Positions 46,892 through 55,474 of a stretch of DNA of 64,000 bases are shown piece after piece. The translations under genes and the position numbers were made by a program. Within the stretch, counting starts at the first letter, position 1. Each line of letters opens with the position of its first letter. Source of the stretch: Streptomyces violascens (GTDB taxonomy: Bacteria > Actinomycetota > Actinomycetes > Streptomycetales > Streptomycetaceae); assembly GCF_014649955.1 (NCBI RefSeq), contig NZ_BMUA01000002.1:372001-436000 (forward strand), in the 5' to 3' direction. The notes beneath the pieces were generated by a model. It ran no database searches. It saw only the letters and a program-made list of their open reading frames with translations, and was not told the origin of the DNA.

Positions 46892-49800
46892 GTGACTGGC
46901 ACGTCCAAGACACCGTTCACGCACCTTCACGTCCACACCCAGTACTCGCTCCTGGACGGTGCCGCGCGGCTCAAGGACATGTTCGACGCCTGCAATGAGA
47001 TGGGCATGACGCACATCGCCATGTCCGACCACGGCAACCTGCACGGTGCCTACGACTTCTTCCATTCGGCGAAGAAGGCGGGCGTCACGCCGATCATCGG
47101 CATCGAGGCGTACGTGGCCCCCGAGTCGCGGCGCAACAAGCGCAAGATCCAGTGGGGCCAGCCGCACCAGAAGCGCGACGACGTGTCCGGTTCGGGTGGT
47201 TATACGCACAAGACGATCTGGGCGCACAACAAGACGGGCCTGCACAACCTCTTCCGCCTTTCCTCGGACGCGTACGCCGAGGGCTGGCTGCAGAAGTGGC
47301 CGCGGATGGACAAGGAGACGATCTCGCAGTGGTCGGAGGGGCTCATCGCCTCCACCGGCTGCCCCTCCGGCGAGGTCCAGACCCGGCTCAGGCTCGGCCA
47401 GTTCGACGAGGCGCTGCAGGCGGCCTCGGACTACAAGGACATCTTCGGCGAGGGCAAGTACTTCCTGGAGCTGATGGACCACGGCATCGAGATCGAGCGC
47501 CGGGTCCGCGACGGCCTGTTGGAGATCGGCAAGAAGCTCGGCATCCCGCCGCTCGTCACCAACGACTCGCACTACACCTACGCCCACGAGGCGTCCGCGC
47601 ACGACGCCCTGCTCTGCATCCAGACCGGCAAGAACCTCTCGGACCCGGACCGCTTCCGCTTCGACGGCACGGGCTACTACCTCAAGTCCACCGAGGAGAT
47701 GTACGCGGTGGACTCCTCGGACGCCTGGCAGGAAGGGTGCGCCAACACCTTCCTCGTGGCGGAGCAGATCGACACCGAGGGGATGTTCGTCGAGAAGAAC
47801 CTGATGCCGAAGTTCGACATCCCCGAGGGCTACACCGAGGTCACCTGGTTCCGCGAGGAGATCGCGCGCGGAATGAAGCGGCGCTACCCCGGAGGCATCC
47901 CCGAGGACCGCCAGAGGCAGGTCGAGTACGAGATCGGGATCATCCTGGAGATGGGCTTCCCGGGGTACTTCCTCGTGGTCGCCGACTTCATCATGTGGGC
48001 CAAGAACAACGGCATCGCGGTCGGCCCCGGCCGGGGTTCCGCGGCCGGTTCGATCGTCGCGTACGCCATGGGCATCACCGACCTCGACCCGATCACGCAC
48101 GGCCTGATCTTCGAGCGGTTCCTCAACCCCGAGCGCGTCTCCATGCCCGATGTCGACATCGACTTCGACGAGCGCAGGCGCGTCGAAGTGATCAGGTATG
48201 TGACGGAGAAGTACGGCTCCGACAAGGTCGCCATGATCGGCACCTACGGAAAGATCAAGGCGAAGAACGCCATCAAGGACTCCGCGCGGGTGCTCGGCTA
48301 CCCGTACGCGATGGGCGACCGCCTCACCAAGGCGATGCCCGCCGACGTCCTCGGCAAGGGCATCGACCTCTCCGGCATCACCGACCCCAAGCACCCGCGC
48401 TACAGCGAGGCGGGCGAGATCCGGGCGATGTACGAGAACGAGCCGGACGTGAAGAAGGTCATCGACACCGCCAAGGGCGTCGAGGGCCTGGTCCGGCAGA
48501 TGGGTGTGCACGCGGCCGGCGTGATCATGTCCAGCGAGCCGATCGTCGACCACGCCCCGATCTGGGTGCGGCACACCGACGGCGTCACCATCACGCAGTG
48601 GGACTACCCCCAGTGCGAGGCGCTCGGCCTGATCAAGATGGACTTCCTGGGCCTGCGCAACCTGACGATCATGGACGACGCCGTCAAGATGGTGAAGTCC
48701 AACAAGGGCATCGACCTGGAGCTCCTAGAGCTTCCGCTGGACGACCCGAAGACGTACCAGCTGCTCTGCCGCGGTGACACGCTGGGCGTGTTCCAGTTCG
48801 ACGGCGGCCCGATGCGCTCGCTGCTCCGCCAGATGCAGCCCGACAACTTCGAGGACATTTCCGCCGTTTCGGCCCTGTACCGGCCGGGCCCGATGGGCAT
48901 GAACTCGCATACGAACTATGCGGAGCGCAAGAACGGCCGCCAGGAGATCACGCCGATCCACCCGGAGCTCGAAGAGCCCCTGAAGGAGACGCTCGGTCTG
49001 ACCTACGGCCTCATCGTGTACCAGGAGCAGGTGCAGAAGGCCGCCCAGATCATCGCGGGCTACTCGCTCGGCGAGGCCGACATCCTGCGCCGCGTGATGG
49101 GCAAGAAGAAGCCCGAGGAACTGGCGAAGAACTTCACCATCTTCCAGGAGGGGGCCAAGAAGAACGGCTACTCCGACGAGGCGATCCAGGCCCTGTGGGA
49201 CGTCCTGGTGCCGTTCGCCGGATACGCGTTCAACAAGGCGCACTCCTCGGCGTACGGCCTGGTCACCTACTGGACCGCGTATCTGAAGGCCAACTACCCG
49301 GCCGAGTACATGGCGGCCCTGCTCACCTCGGTCAAGGACGACAAGGACAAGTCGGCCGTCTACCTGAACGAGTGCCGGCGCATGGGCATCAAGGTGCTGC
49401 CGCCGAACGTGAACGAGTCGGTGCACAACTTCGCCGCCCAGGGCGACGACGTGATCCTGTTCGGCCTGGAGGCCGTCCGCAACGTCGGTACGAACGTGGT
49501 CGACTCGATCATCCGCTCGCGCAAGGCGAAGGGGAAGTTCGCCTCCTTCCCCGACTACCTGGACAAGGTCGAGGCCGCCGCCTGCAACAAGCGCACCACG
49601 GAATCGCTCATCAAGGCGGGCGCCTTCGACACGATGGGTCACACCCGCAAGGGTCTGACCGCCCAGTTCGAGCCCATGATCGACAACGTGGTGCAGGTCA
49701 AGCGCAAGGAGGCCGAGGGTCAGTTCGACCTCTTCGGCGGCATGGACGAGGACAGCGGCGAGCCGGGCTTCGGCCTCGACGTCGAGTTCGGCGACGTGGA

Positions 49801-50437
49801 GTGGGAGAAGTCCTACCTGCTCGCCCAGGAGCGCGAGATGCTCGGCCTGTACGTCTCCGACCACCCGCTCTTCGGCCTGGAGCACGTCCTGTCCGACAAG
49901 GCGGACGCGGGCATCGGCCAGCTCACCGGCGGCGACTACTCGGACGGCTCGATCGTCACCATCGGCGGCATCATCTCGGGCCTCCAGCGCAAGATGACCA
50001 AGCAGGGCAACGCCTGGGCGATCGCCACCGTCGAGGACCTGGCCGGCTCCATCGAGTGCATGTTCTTCCCGGCCACCTACCAGCTGGTCTCGACCCAGCT
50101 CGTGGAGGACGCCGTGGTGTTCGTCAAGGGACGCCTCGACAAGCGCGAGGACATCCCGCGCCTGGTCGCGATGGAGCTGATGGTCCCCGACCTGTCGTCG
50201 GCGGGCACCAACGCGCCGGTCGTCCTGACCATCCCCACGGTGAAGGTCACCCCGCCGATGGTCAGCAGGCTCGGCGAGATCCTGGGGCACCACCGGGGCA
50301 ACACCGAGGTGCGGATCAAGCTCCAGGGGCCGCGCTCGACGACCGTGCTGCGGCTCGACCGGCACCGGGTCCAGCCGGATCCGGCCCTTTTCGGTGACCT
50401 GAAGGTGCTGCTCGGCCCGTCCTGCCTGGCCGGCTGA
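46892..50437 (+). CDS. dnaE: DNA polymerase III alpha subunit (replicative)
   Basis: The 1181-residue protein starts at GTG 46892, with GGAGG 8 bases upstream. The PHP domain opens with HLHVHTQYSLLDG (H11, H13, H15). The catalytic aspartates are in PDVDIDFD (419-426), GRGSAAGSIVAYAMG contributes to the palm, and a C-terminal OB domain (GSIVTIGGIISGLQRKMTKQGNAWA) is followed by a short tail. It is the main replicative polymerase. It is probably monocistronic, with a terminator directly after it. Confidence 0.97.
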   Translation: MTGTSKTPFTHLHVHTQYSLLDGAARLKDMFDACNEMGMTHIAMSDHGNLHGAYDFFHSAKKAGVTPIIGIEAYVAPESRRNKRKIQWGQPHQKRDDVSGSGGYTHKTIWAHNKTGLHNLFRLSSDAYAEGWLQKWPRMDKETISQWSEGLIASTGCPSGEVQTRLRLGQFDEALQAASDYKDIFGEGKYFLELMDHGIEIERRVRDGLLEIGKKLGIPPLVTNDSHYTYAHEASAHDALLCIQTGKNLSDPDRFRFDGTGYYLKSTEEMYAVDSSDAWQEGCANTFLVAEQIDTEGMFVEKNLMPKFDIPEGYTEVTWFREEIARGMKRRYPGGIPEDRQRQVEYEIGIILEMGFPGYFLVVADFIMWAKNNGIAVGPGRGSAAGSIVAYAMGITDLDPITHGLIFERFLNPERVSMPDVDIDFDERRRVEVIRYVTEKYGSDKVAMIGTYGKIKAKNAIKDSARVLGYPYAMGDRLTKAMPADVLGKGIDLSGITDPKHPRYSEAGEIRAMYENEPDVKKVIDTAKGVEGLVRQMGVHAAGVIMSSEPIVDHAPIWVRHTDGVTITQWDYPQCEALGLIKMDFLGLRNLTIMDDAVKMVKSNKGIDLELLELPLDDPKTYQLLCRGDTLGVFQFDGGPMRSLLRQMQPDNFEDISAVSALYRPGPMGMNSHTNYAERKNGRQEITPIHPELEEPLKETLGLTYGLIVYQEQVQKAAQIIAGYSLGEADILRRVMGKKKPEELAKNFTIFQEGAKKNGYSDEAIQALWDVLVPFAGYAFNKAHSSAYGLVTYWTAYLKANYPAEYMAALLTSVKDDKDKSAVYLNECRRMGIKVLPPNVNESVHNFAAQGDDVILFGLEAVRNVGTNVVDSIIRSRKAKGKFASFPDYLDKVEAAACNKRTTESLIKAGAFDTMGHTRKGLTAQFEPMIDNVVQVKRKEAEGQFDLFGGMDEDSGEPGFGLDVEFGDVEWEKSYLLAQEREMLGLYVSDHPLFGLEHVLSDKADAGIGQLTGGDYSDGSIVTIGGIISGLQRKMTKQGNAWAIATVEDLAGSIECMFFPATYQLVSTQLVEDAVVFVKGRLDKREDIPRLVAMELMVPDLSSAGTNAPVVLTIPTVKVTPPMVSRLGEILGHHRGNTEVRIKLQGPRSTTVLRLDRHRVQPDPALFGDLKVLLGPSCLAG

Positions 50438-50461
50438 CCTCGCAGGACGTTCCGTACGAGA

Positions 50462-50490
50462 AAGGGGCGCACCCATCGGGTGCGCCCCTT
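50462..50490 (+). terminator. Terminator of dnaE
   Basis: AAGGGGCGCACCC (50462-50474) pairs perfectly with 50478-50490 around a 3-base loop and ends in CTTCTT. It lies 24 bases after dnaE and just before the end of the convergent 59-residue gene. Confidence 0.8.
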
Positions 50491-50506
50491 CTTCATGCAA
50501 TGACGG

Positions 50507-50686
50507 CTAGTTATGACCGAAGCGACGCTGGTGCTTACGGGCAACATCCGCCGGGCTGCCCTGGGCCTGCGACTGCGGCACGGCCTGGGACTCGAAGGCG
50601 GCGGACTTCGACTGCTCCTGCCCGCGCCCGGCGGCCTGGGAGCGGTCCTGCTGACTGCCCGACTTGCGGTTCTTGTTCTTGGCCAT
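50507..50686 (-). CDS. Small basic hydrophilic protein (59 aa)
   Basis: The ATG at 50686 has a near-perfect AGGAGG 7 bases upstream. The product MAKNKNRKSGSQQDRSQAAG continues rich in Gln, Ser, Ala and Lys and ends HQRRFGHN. It has no hydrophobic core, so it is probably unstructured or nucleic-acid associated. It is convergent with dnaE. I recall similar short proteins at this place in other Streptomyces, but no function. Confidence 0.75.
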   Translation of the reverse strand: MAKNKNRKSGSQQDRSQAAGRGQEQSKSAAFESQAVPQSQAQGSPADVARKHQRRFGHN

Positions 50687-50952
50687 GGTGCTGCCTCCTG
50701 TGGGGGAACTCGGGGCCAGGGCCGCTGTCAGACTCACACAGAAGAACAAAGGGCGCATTTCGGATCATTACCGTGCGTGACGAAGTGGTGACCCCTCAAT
50801 CCGCCACGCCGATGATCGAGTTCCGGTGCTCAACCCTTGCGCGGTCGGGCAGACTCGAAGGAAACCCGAAGTTCATTGGGTGATCTCCCGTACCCCCGCT
50901 CCTGTTATTTCTGTTTCTTCGGCTTTTCCGTTCCCGAAAGAGGGTGGAACGC

Positions 50953-52203
50953 ATGGACCGCTGCGTCGTCCTGGTGGATGCCGGTTACCTGCTCGGTGCC
51001 GCCGCGAGTCTGCTCGCCGGAGAACCGGCCCGTTCCCGCATCACCGTCGACCATGCCGCCCTGATCCAAGGGCTCCGCGAGCGCGCTGAGGCCGACACCC
51101 AGCAGCCCTTGCTCCGCATCTACTGGTTCGACGGCGCCCCCGACCGGGTCCCGCAGCCCGAGCACCGCCGGCTGCGCGTGATGCCCAGGGTGACGGTCCG
51201 GCTGGGCGCGCTGACCCGCAGCGACGGCCGCTGGGCGCAGAAGGGCGTGGACGCCGCGATGCACGCCGAGCTGACCGAACTCGCCCGCAACCGCGCCTGC
51301 TCGGACGTGGTCCTGGTGACCGGCGACGGCGACCTGCTGCCGGGTCTGATGTCCGCGAAGGAGCACGGCGTCGCCGTTCACCTGTGGGCCGTGCAGGCCG
51401 CCGACGGCGACTACAACCAGTCCGAGGACCTGGTCGCCGAGGCCGACGAACGCCGGGTCCTCGACCGCGCCTGGATCACCCAGGCCGTCCGCGCCAGGGA
51501 CCTCACCGGCATCTGCGCCCCGGCCCCCGCGCCCCGCCCCGAGATCGCCGCGATCCTCTCCGCGCCGCTGCCCGAATCCGCCCTCGCCGCCTCCGCCGAG
51601 CGCGCCGCCGAGGCCCAGGCCGCCGCCGTGCGCAACGGCACCGCGCCCCCCGAGACCGCCGGCGAGAACGGCACCTCGGTGCCCGCCCCGAGCGGCGCCA
51701 AGGGCGTACCGACGCCGAAGGACCTGGCCTCCCTGCGCGGGCCCGGCAGCGCCCCGGCCGCCCCCGCGCCGGCCTCGGCCGCCACCCTGCGCTGGTCCTC
51801 CGACAAAGGGTGGGTCGAGCGTCCGGGCGCTGCGCTCGGCGAGTCCCCCGAGACCGCCTCCCTGCCGACGCTGGCCCAGCTGACCAGCGCCGAGCAGCGC
51901 TGGGCCGACCGCGAGGAGGACATCACCACCGTCGGCGGCGACCCCTACGAAGTCGGCCAGGTCTTCGCCCGGCGCTGGATGGAACGCCTCCCCGAGCCCT
52001 CGCACGTACAGAAGCTGTCCACCATGTACCCGCGCATCCCGCACCGCATCGACGGTGAACTCCTGCGCTACGCCGCCCGGTTCGGCCTCCTCGCGCACAA
52101 GGACGACCAGATCGACGAGCACGACCGGTACGCGATCCGGGCCGGCTTCTGGCGCGAGATCGACGTCAGGGCCGCCGCCGAACGCCAGCCGGCCGGCGAG
52201 TAG
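50953..52203 (+). CDS. NYN (PIN-like) domain protein, putative ribonuclease
   Basis: The product is 416 residues from ATG 50953; a GTG at 50944 is an alternative. The N-terminal NYN domain has acidic residues in CVVLVDAGYLLGAA, YWFDGAPDR, KGVDAAMHAELTEL and VVLVTGDGDLLPGL, the arrangement expected for metal-dependent RNA cleavage. A long Ala/Pro-rich linker (about residues 190-300) leads to a C-terminal helical domain (EVGQVFARRWMERLPEPSHVQKL). The latter resembles a LOTUS-like or winged-helix RNA-binding module. It is an isolated gene with 266 bases of upstream non-coding DNA. The target is unknown. Confidence 0.82.
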   Translation: MDRCVVLVDAGYLLGAAASLLAGEPARSRITVDHAALIQGLRERAEADTQQPLLRIYWFDGAPDRVPQPEHRRLRVMPRVTVRLGALTRSDGRWAQKGVDAAMHAELTELARNRACSDVVLVTGDGDLLPGLMSAKEHGVAVHLWAVQAADGDYNQSEDLVAEADERRVLDRAWITQAVRARDLTGICAPAPAPRPEIAAILSAPLPESALAASAERAAEAQAAAVRNGTAPPETAGENGTSVPAPSGAKGVPTPKDLASLRGPGSAPAAPAPASAATLRWSSDKGWVERPGAALGESPETASLPTLAQLTSAEQRWADREEDITTVGGDPYEVGQVFARRWMERLPEPSHVQKLSTMYPRIPHRIDGELLRYAARFGLLAHKDDQIDEHDRYAIRAGFWREIDVRAAAERQPAGE

Positions 52204-52263
52204 CCGCCCTGCCCGGGGACGCCGTTCGGCCGCCCCCGGGGCCGGGTGGGTCCTTCGACCCCT

Positions 52264-52269
52264 TAGGCT
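52264..52269 (+). promoter_or_regulatory. -10 element of a leaderless ABC transporter transcript
   Basis: TAGGCT ends 8 bases before the GTG start of the ABC ATPase gene and no Shine-Dalgarno sequence is present, so transcription probably begins at or near the start codon. Confidence 0.45.
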
Positions 52270-52277
52270 CATTCCCC

Positions 52278-53285
52278 GTGAGTACCGGCACAGCAGCGGC
52301 GCGGGCCGGCACCGTTTGCGCGGTGCGGGGCCTGGTCAAGACGTACCCCGCGACGCGGGGCCGACGAGGTGCGCCGGGGACGCCCGAGGTCCGGGCCACC
52401 GACGGAATCAGCCTCGACGTGCGGCGCGGCGAGATCTTCGGACTGCTCGGGCCCAACGGCGCCGGCAAGTCCACCCTCGTACGCCAGCTGACCGGGCTCA
52501 TGCGGCCCGACGCCGGCTCCGTCGACGTGCTCGGCCACGACCTGGTGCGCCACCCCGAGCGGGCCGCCCGCCTCATCGCCTACCTCGGCCAGGAATCCAC
52601 CGCGCTCGACGAGCTGACCGTCTCGCTCGCCGCCGAGACCACCGGCCGGCTGCGCGGACTCACCCTGCGCGACGCCCGCGCCGAACGCGACGCGGTTCTG
52701 GCCGAACTCGGTCTTGACGACATCGCCGGGCGGCCGCTCAAGAAGCTCTCCGGCGGCCAGCGGCGCCTGGCATGCTTCGCCGCCGCCCTCGTCGGCGAGC
52801 GCCCCGTCCTCGTGCTCGACGAGCCCACCACCGGCATGGACCCCCTCGCCCGGCGCGCCGTGTGGGCCGCCGTCGACCGGCGGCGGGCCGAGCGCGGCGC
52901 AACCGTCCTGCTCGTCACCCACAACGTCATCGAGGCCGAGACCGTGCTCGACCGGGTCGCCGTGATCGAACGCGGCAGGGTCATCGCCTGCGACACCCCC
53001 GCCGGGCTCAAGGCCAGGGTCGCCGACGAGGTGCGGGTCGAGCTCGTGTGGCGCGACCGCGCCCCCGTCGAGGTCCCCGAGGTCGCGGCCCTGCGCGCCT
53101 CGGCGCAGGAGTCGGGACGGCGCTGGACGCTGCGGCTCAGCCCCGAGCGGGCCCGCGCCGCAGTCGCCACCGTCACCGGCGGCCCCGCCTTCGCCGCCCT
53201 CGACGACTTCACCCTGGCCACGCCGAGCCTGGAAGACGTCTACCTCGCGCTCGGCGGCCGCACGGAAGGGCTGGTGAAGGCGTGA
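52278..53285 (+). CDS. ABC transporter ATP-binding protein (drug-exporter type)
   Basis: The 335-residue ATPase has an intact Walker A GPNGAGKST (58-66), signature LSGGQ (157-161), Walker B LVLDE (178-182) and an H-loop in LLVTHNVIEAE. A C-terminal extension of about 100 residues follows. This is the DrrA/CcmA-type ATPase of ABC-2 exporters. It overlaps the permease gene by GTGA. The exported compound is unknown. Confidence 0.93.
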   Translation: MSTGTAAARAGTVCAVRGLVKTYPATRGRRGAPGTPEVRATDGISLDVRRGEIFGLLGPNGAGKSTLVRQLTGLMRPDAGSVDVLGHDLVRHPERAARLIAYLGQESTALDELTVSLAAETTGRLRGLTLRDARAERDAVLAELGLDDIAGRPLKKLSGGQRRLACFAAALVGERPVLVLDEPTTGMDPLARRAVWAAVDRRRAERGATVLLVTHNVIEAETVLDRVAVIERGRVIACDTPAGLKARVADEVRVELVWRDRAPVEVPEVAALRASAQESGRRWTLRLSPERARAAVATVTGGPAFAALDDFTLATPSLEDVYLALGGRTEGLVKA

Positions 53286-54121
53286 GCGCCATTCCTCTGG
53301 AGAGCAGCGTGGAGGCCGTGGGGGCTCCGGCGAGCGGCGCCACCCGGCGCCCCGACGCCGCGGACGCCGCCCCGCTCGCCCCCCGCGCCCGGCTGCTGCC
53401 CGCGCTCGCCGCCGTCTACCGCGCCCAGCTCTCGCGGGCCCGGGTCGCGCGGATCCCGCTGCTCTTCGTCGCGACCTTCCAGTCCGTCGGCATCATGATC
53501 CTCATGCGCGGGGTGGTGGACGGCGGGAGCGAGGCCCGTGCGGTGGTCGCCGGGTCGAGCGTGCTCGTCGTCGCCTTCGTCGCCCTGAACCTGCTCGCCC
53601 AGTACTTCGGCCAGCTGCGGGCCGGCGGCGGCCTCGACCACTACGCGACGCTGCCCGTGCCGCCCGCCTCGGTGGTGCTCGGCACGGCCGCCGCGTACGC
53701 CTCCTTCACCGTGCCCGGGACCGCGGTGACGGCCGTGTTCGGCTGCGCTCTGTTCGGGCTCCCGATGGGGCACCTGTGGATCCTCGCCGCGGTGATCCCG
53801 CTCGCGGGAGCCGCGCTCTCAGGGCTCGGCGCGGCCCTCGGGCTGCTCGCGCCGCGGCAGGAACTCGCCACGCTCTTCGGCCAGTTGGGGATGTCGGCGG
53901 CGCTGCTGCTCGGCGTGCTCCCGGCCGGCCGGATGCCCGGGCCCATCGCGTACGCACGTGATCTGCTGCCTTCCACGTACGGCGTCGAGGCGTTCGCGCA
54001 CAGCTTCGACGCGCACCCCGACTGGTCGCTCGTCGGGCTCGATCTCGGGGTGTGCGCGGCCGTCGGCGTCGTTTCGCTGGCCGCGGCCGCCTGGGCCTAT
54101 CGCCGGGCGGCGGTCCGGTGA
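53282..54121 (+). CDS. ABC-2 type transporter permease
   Basis: The 279-residue protein has an N-terminal cytoplasmic Ala/Pro-rich segment of about 35 residues and about six membrane helices (for example PLLFVATFQSVGIMILMRGVVDGG and ASVVLGTAAAYASFTVPGTAV). It has the amphipathic PIAYARDLLPSTYGVEAF segment typical of DrrB-like permeases. It pairs with the upstream ATPase through a GTGA overlap, and together they form one exporter. Confidence 0.9.
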   Translation: MSAIPLESSVEAVGAPASGATRRPDAADAAPLAPRARLLPALAAVYRAQLSRARVARIPLLFVATFQSVGIMILMRGVVDGGSEARAVVAGSSVLVVAFVALNLLAQYFGQLRAGGGLDHYATLPVPPASVVLGTAAAYASFTVPGTAVTAVFGCALFGLPMGHLWILAAVIPLAGAALSGLGAALGLLAPRQELATLFGQLGMSAALLLGVLPAGRMPGPIAYARDLLPSTYGVEAFAHSFDAHPDWSLVGLDLGVCAAVGVVSLAAAAWAYRRAAVR

Positions 54122-54155
54122 GGCGGCGCACGGACACGCCTGGCACGATGTCAGG

Positions 54156-54812
54156 GTGACCGCACCTCTGACACCGCCCCATCAGCAGCCCCCGGGCAAC
54201 GACCCGTGGCAGACGAACACCGCGGGATCGCACCCCGGGCCCGTCGAGGAGGTGCCCGCGATGAAGAAGGACCTGCGGGACGCGGTGCTCGTCGCCCTCG
54301 CCGTGACGCTGGCCGGGGTCGCGCTCGGGCTGCTGTGGCTGTGGCTGGCGCCGAAGGTGCCGCTGATCGCCGACGACAAGGCCGTCTTCCTCAAGGACAC
54401 CGAGGGGGAGGAGGCGATAGGCGGTGACGGAACGTTCATCTTGCTCGCGCTCGGACTCGGCGTGCTCAGCGCGGCCGCCGTCTTCCTGTTCCGCAGGAAG
54501 GGCGGCATCGCCCTGGTCGCCGGCCTCGCGGTCGGCGCGCTGCTCGGCTCGGTGCTCGCCTGGCGCCTGGGTATCTGGCTCGGCCCCAACCAGGACGTGG
54601 TCGCCGCGGCGAAGGCGGCCGGCAAGGGCGTCACGTTCGACGCCCCGCTGAAACTCGACGCGAAGGGCGCGCTGCTCGCCTGGCCGATCGCCGCCATGGC
54701 CGTCCACCTGGGCCTCACGGCGCTGTTCGGGCCCCGGGACCCGGATCCGGTGTGGCACGTGCCGCCGCTGGAGGATCCGGGACCGGGAAAGCCGGACGCG
54801 GCCGGCCTCTGA
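54156..54812 (+). CDS. DUF2567 family membrane protein
   Basis: The 218-residue protein has a proline-rich N-terminus (about 35 residues), a helix at AVLVALAVTLAGVALGLLWLWL, an extracytoplasmic loop (KVPLIADDKAVFLKDTEGEEAIGGDG), and three further helices. The pattern fits the actinobacterial DUF2567 family, whose function is unknown. The start GTG 54156 is 35 bases after the permease stop, and GATGT just upstream may be a -10 for a leaderless transcript. Confidence 0.78.
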   Translation: MTAPLTPPHQQPPGNDPWQTNTAGSHPGPVEEVPAMKKDLRDAVLVALAVTLAGVALGLLWLWLAPKVPLIADDKAVFLKDTEGEEAIGGDGTFILLALGLGVLSAAAVFLFRRKGGIALVAGLAVGALLGSVLAWRLGIWLGPNQDVVAAAKAAGKGVTFDAPLKLDAKGALLAWPIAAMAVHLGLTALFGPRDPDPVWHVPPLEDPGPGKPDAAGL

Positions 54813-54821
54813 CGGTGCGGG

Positions 54822-54896
54822 TCAGGCCGGGCGCCTCCCGTGGTTGGCCCGGCCCTTCTTGATGCGCCACTTCCGCTTGCGGGTCCGCTTCGACAT
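54822..54896 (-). CDS. Ribosomal protein bL37-like (24 aa)
   Basis: This gene is below usual gene-calling length limits. The ATG at 54896 is preceded by GGGAGGT, and the product is MSKRTRKRKWRIKKGRANHG followed by RRPA. The composition is extremely basic, and the ending ANHGRRPA closely matches the ANHGKRP ending I recall for the actinobacterial 50S protein bL37. It lies 54 bases downstream of ybaK on the same strand and is probably co-transcribed, although its own ribosome binding site is strong. Confidence 0.8.
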   Translation of the reverse strand: MSKRTRKRKWRIKKGRANHGRRPA

Positions 54897-54950
54897 GGGC
54901 GTACCTCCCGCCCTCGGGTTCTAGTCGAGGACGAGAGGTACGTCGAGACC

Positions 54951-55457
54951 CTAGGGGGTGCCCGGTACCCGCCCGATCGGCGCGAGCAGGGCCCCGGTGA
55001 GGGCCGCCAGATCGGCGGGGGACAGCTCGACCTCCAGGCCGCGGCGGCCCGCCGACACGCAGATCGTGGCGTGCGCGGACGCAGAGTCGTCCAGGACCGT
55101 GCGCAGCCTCTTGCGCTGGCCGAGCGGCGAGATCCCGCCGCGCACATAGCCGGTGGTGCGCTCGGCGGCCGCCGGGTCCGCCATCGCGGCCCGCTTGCCG
55201 CCGACCGCCGAGGCCAGCGCCTTCAGGTCGAGCGATCCGGCCACCGGGACCACCGCGACCGTCAGCTCGCCGTCCACGTCGGCGACCAGCGTCTTGAACA
55301 CCCGGTCAGGGGTGACCCCCAGAGCCTGCGCCGCCTCGTCCCCGTACGAGGCCGAGGACGGATCGTGCTCGTAGGCGTGCACGGTGAACGCGGTGCCCGC
55401 GTTCACCAGGGCCACCGTCGCCGGGGTGCCCCCGCTCTGCTGCTTCTTCTTGGCCAA
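54951..55457 (-). CDS. ybaK: YbaK/EbsC family Cys-tRNA(Pro) deacylase
   Basis: The 168-residue protein starts with TTG 55457 (LAKKKQQSGG), preceded by GGGAGAG. It contains YGDEAAQALGVTPDRVFKTLVADVDGE, VVPVAGSLDLKALASAVGGKRAAM and TGYVRGGISPLGQRKRL, the YbaK fold with its conserved Lys and Gly residues. It hydrolyses Cys mischarged onto tRNA(Pro). It is third in the minus-strand series: helical protein, LON, YbaK and then bL37. Confidence 0.92.
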   Translation of the reverse strand: MAKKKQQSGGTPATVALVNAGTAFTVHAYEHDPSSASYGDEAAQALGVTPDRVFKTLVADVDGELTVAVVPVAGSLDLKALASAVGGKRAAMADPAAAERTTGYVRGGISPLGQRKRLRTVLDDSASAHATICVSAGRRGLEVELSPADLAALTGALLAPIGRVPGTP

Positions 55458-55474
55458 CTCGGCTCTCCCGTAGG

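Noticed and set aside
45362..48574. A 1070-codon frame antisense to dnaE and overlapping DUF2252
   Set aside because: It is a shadow of two real genes; the product is His/Arg/Asp-rich without domain motifs.
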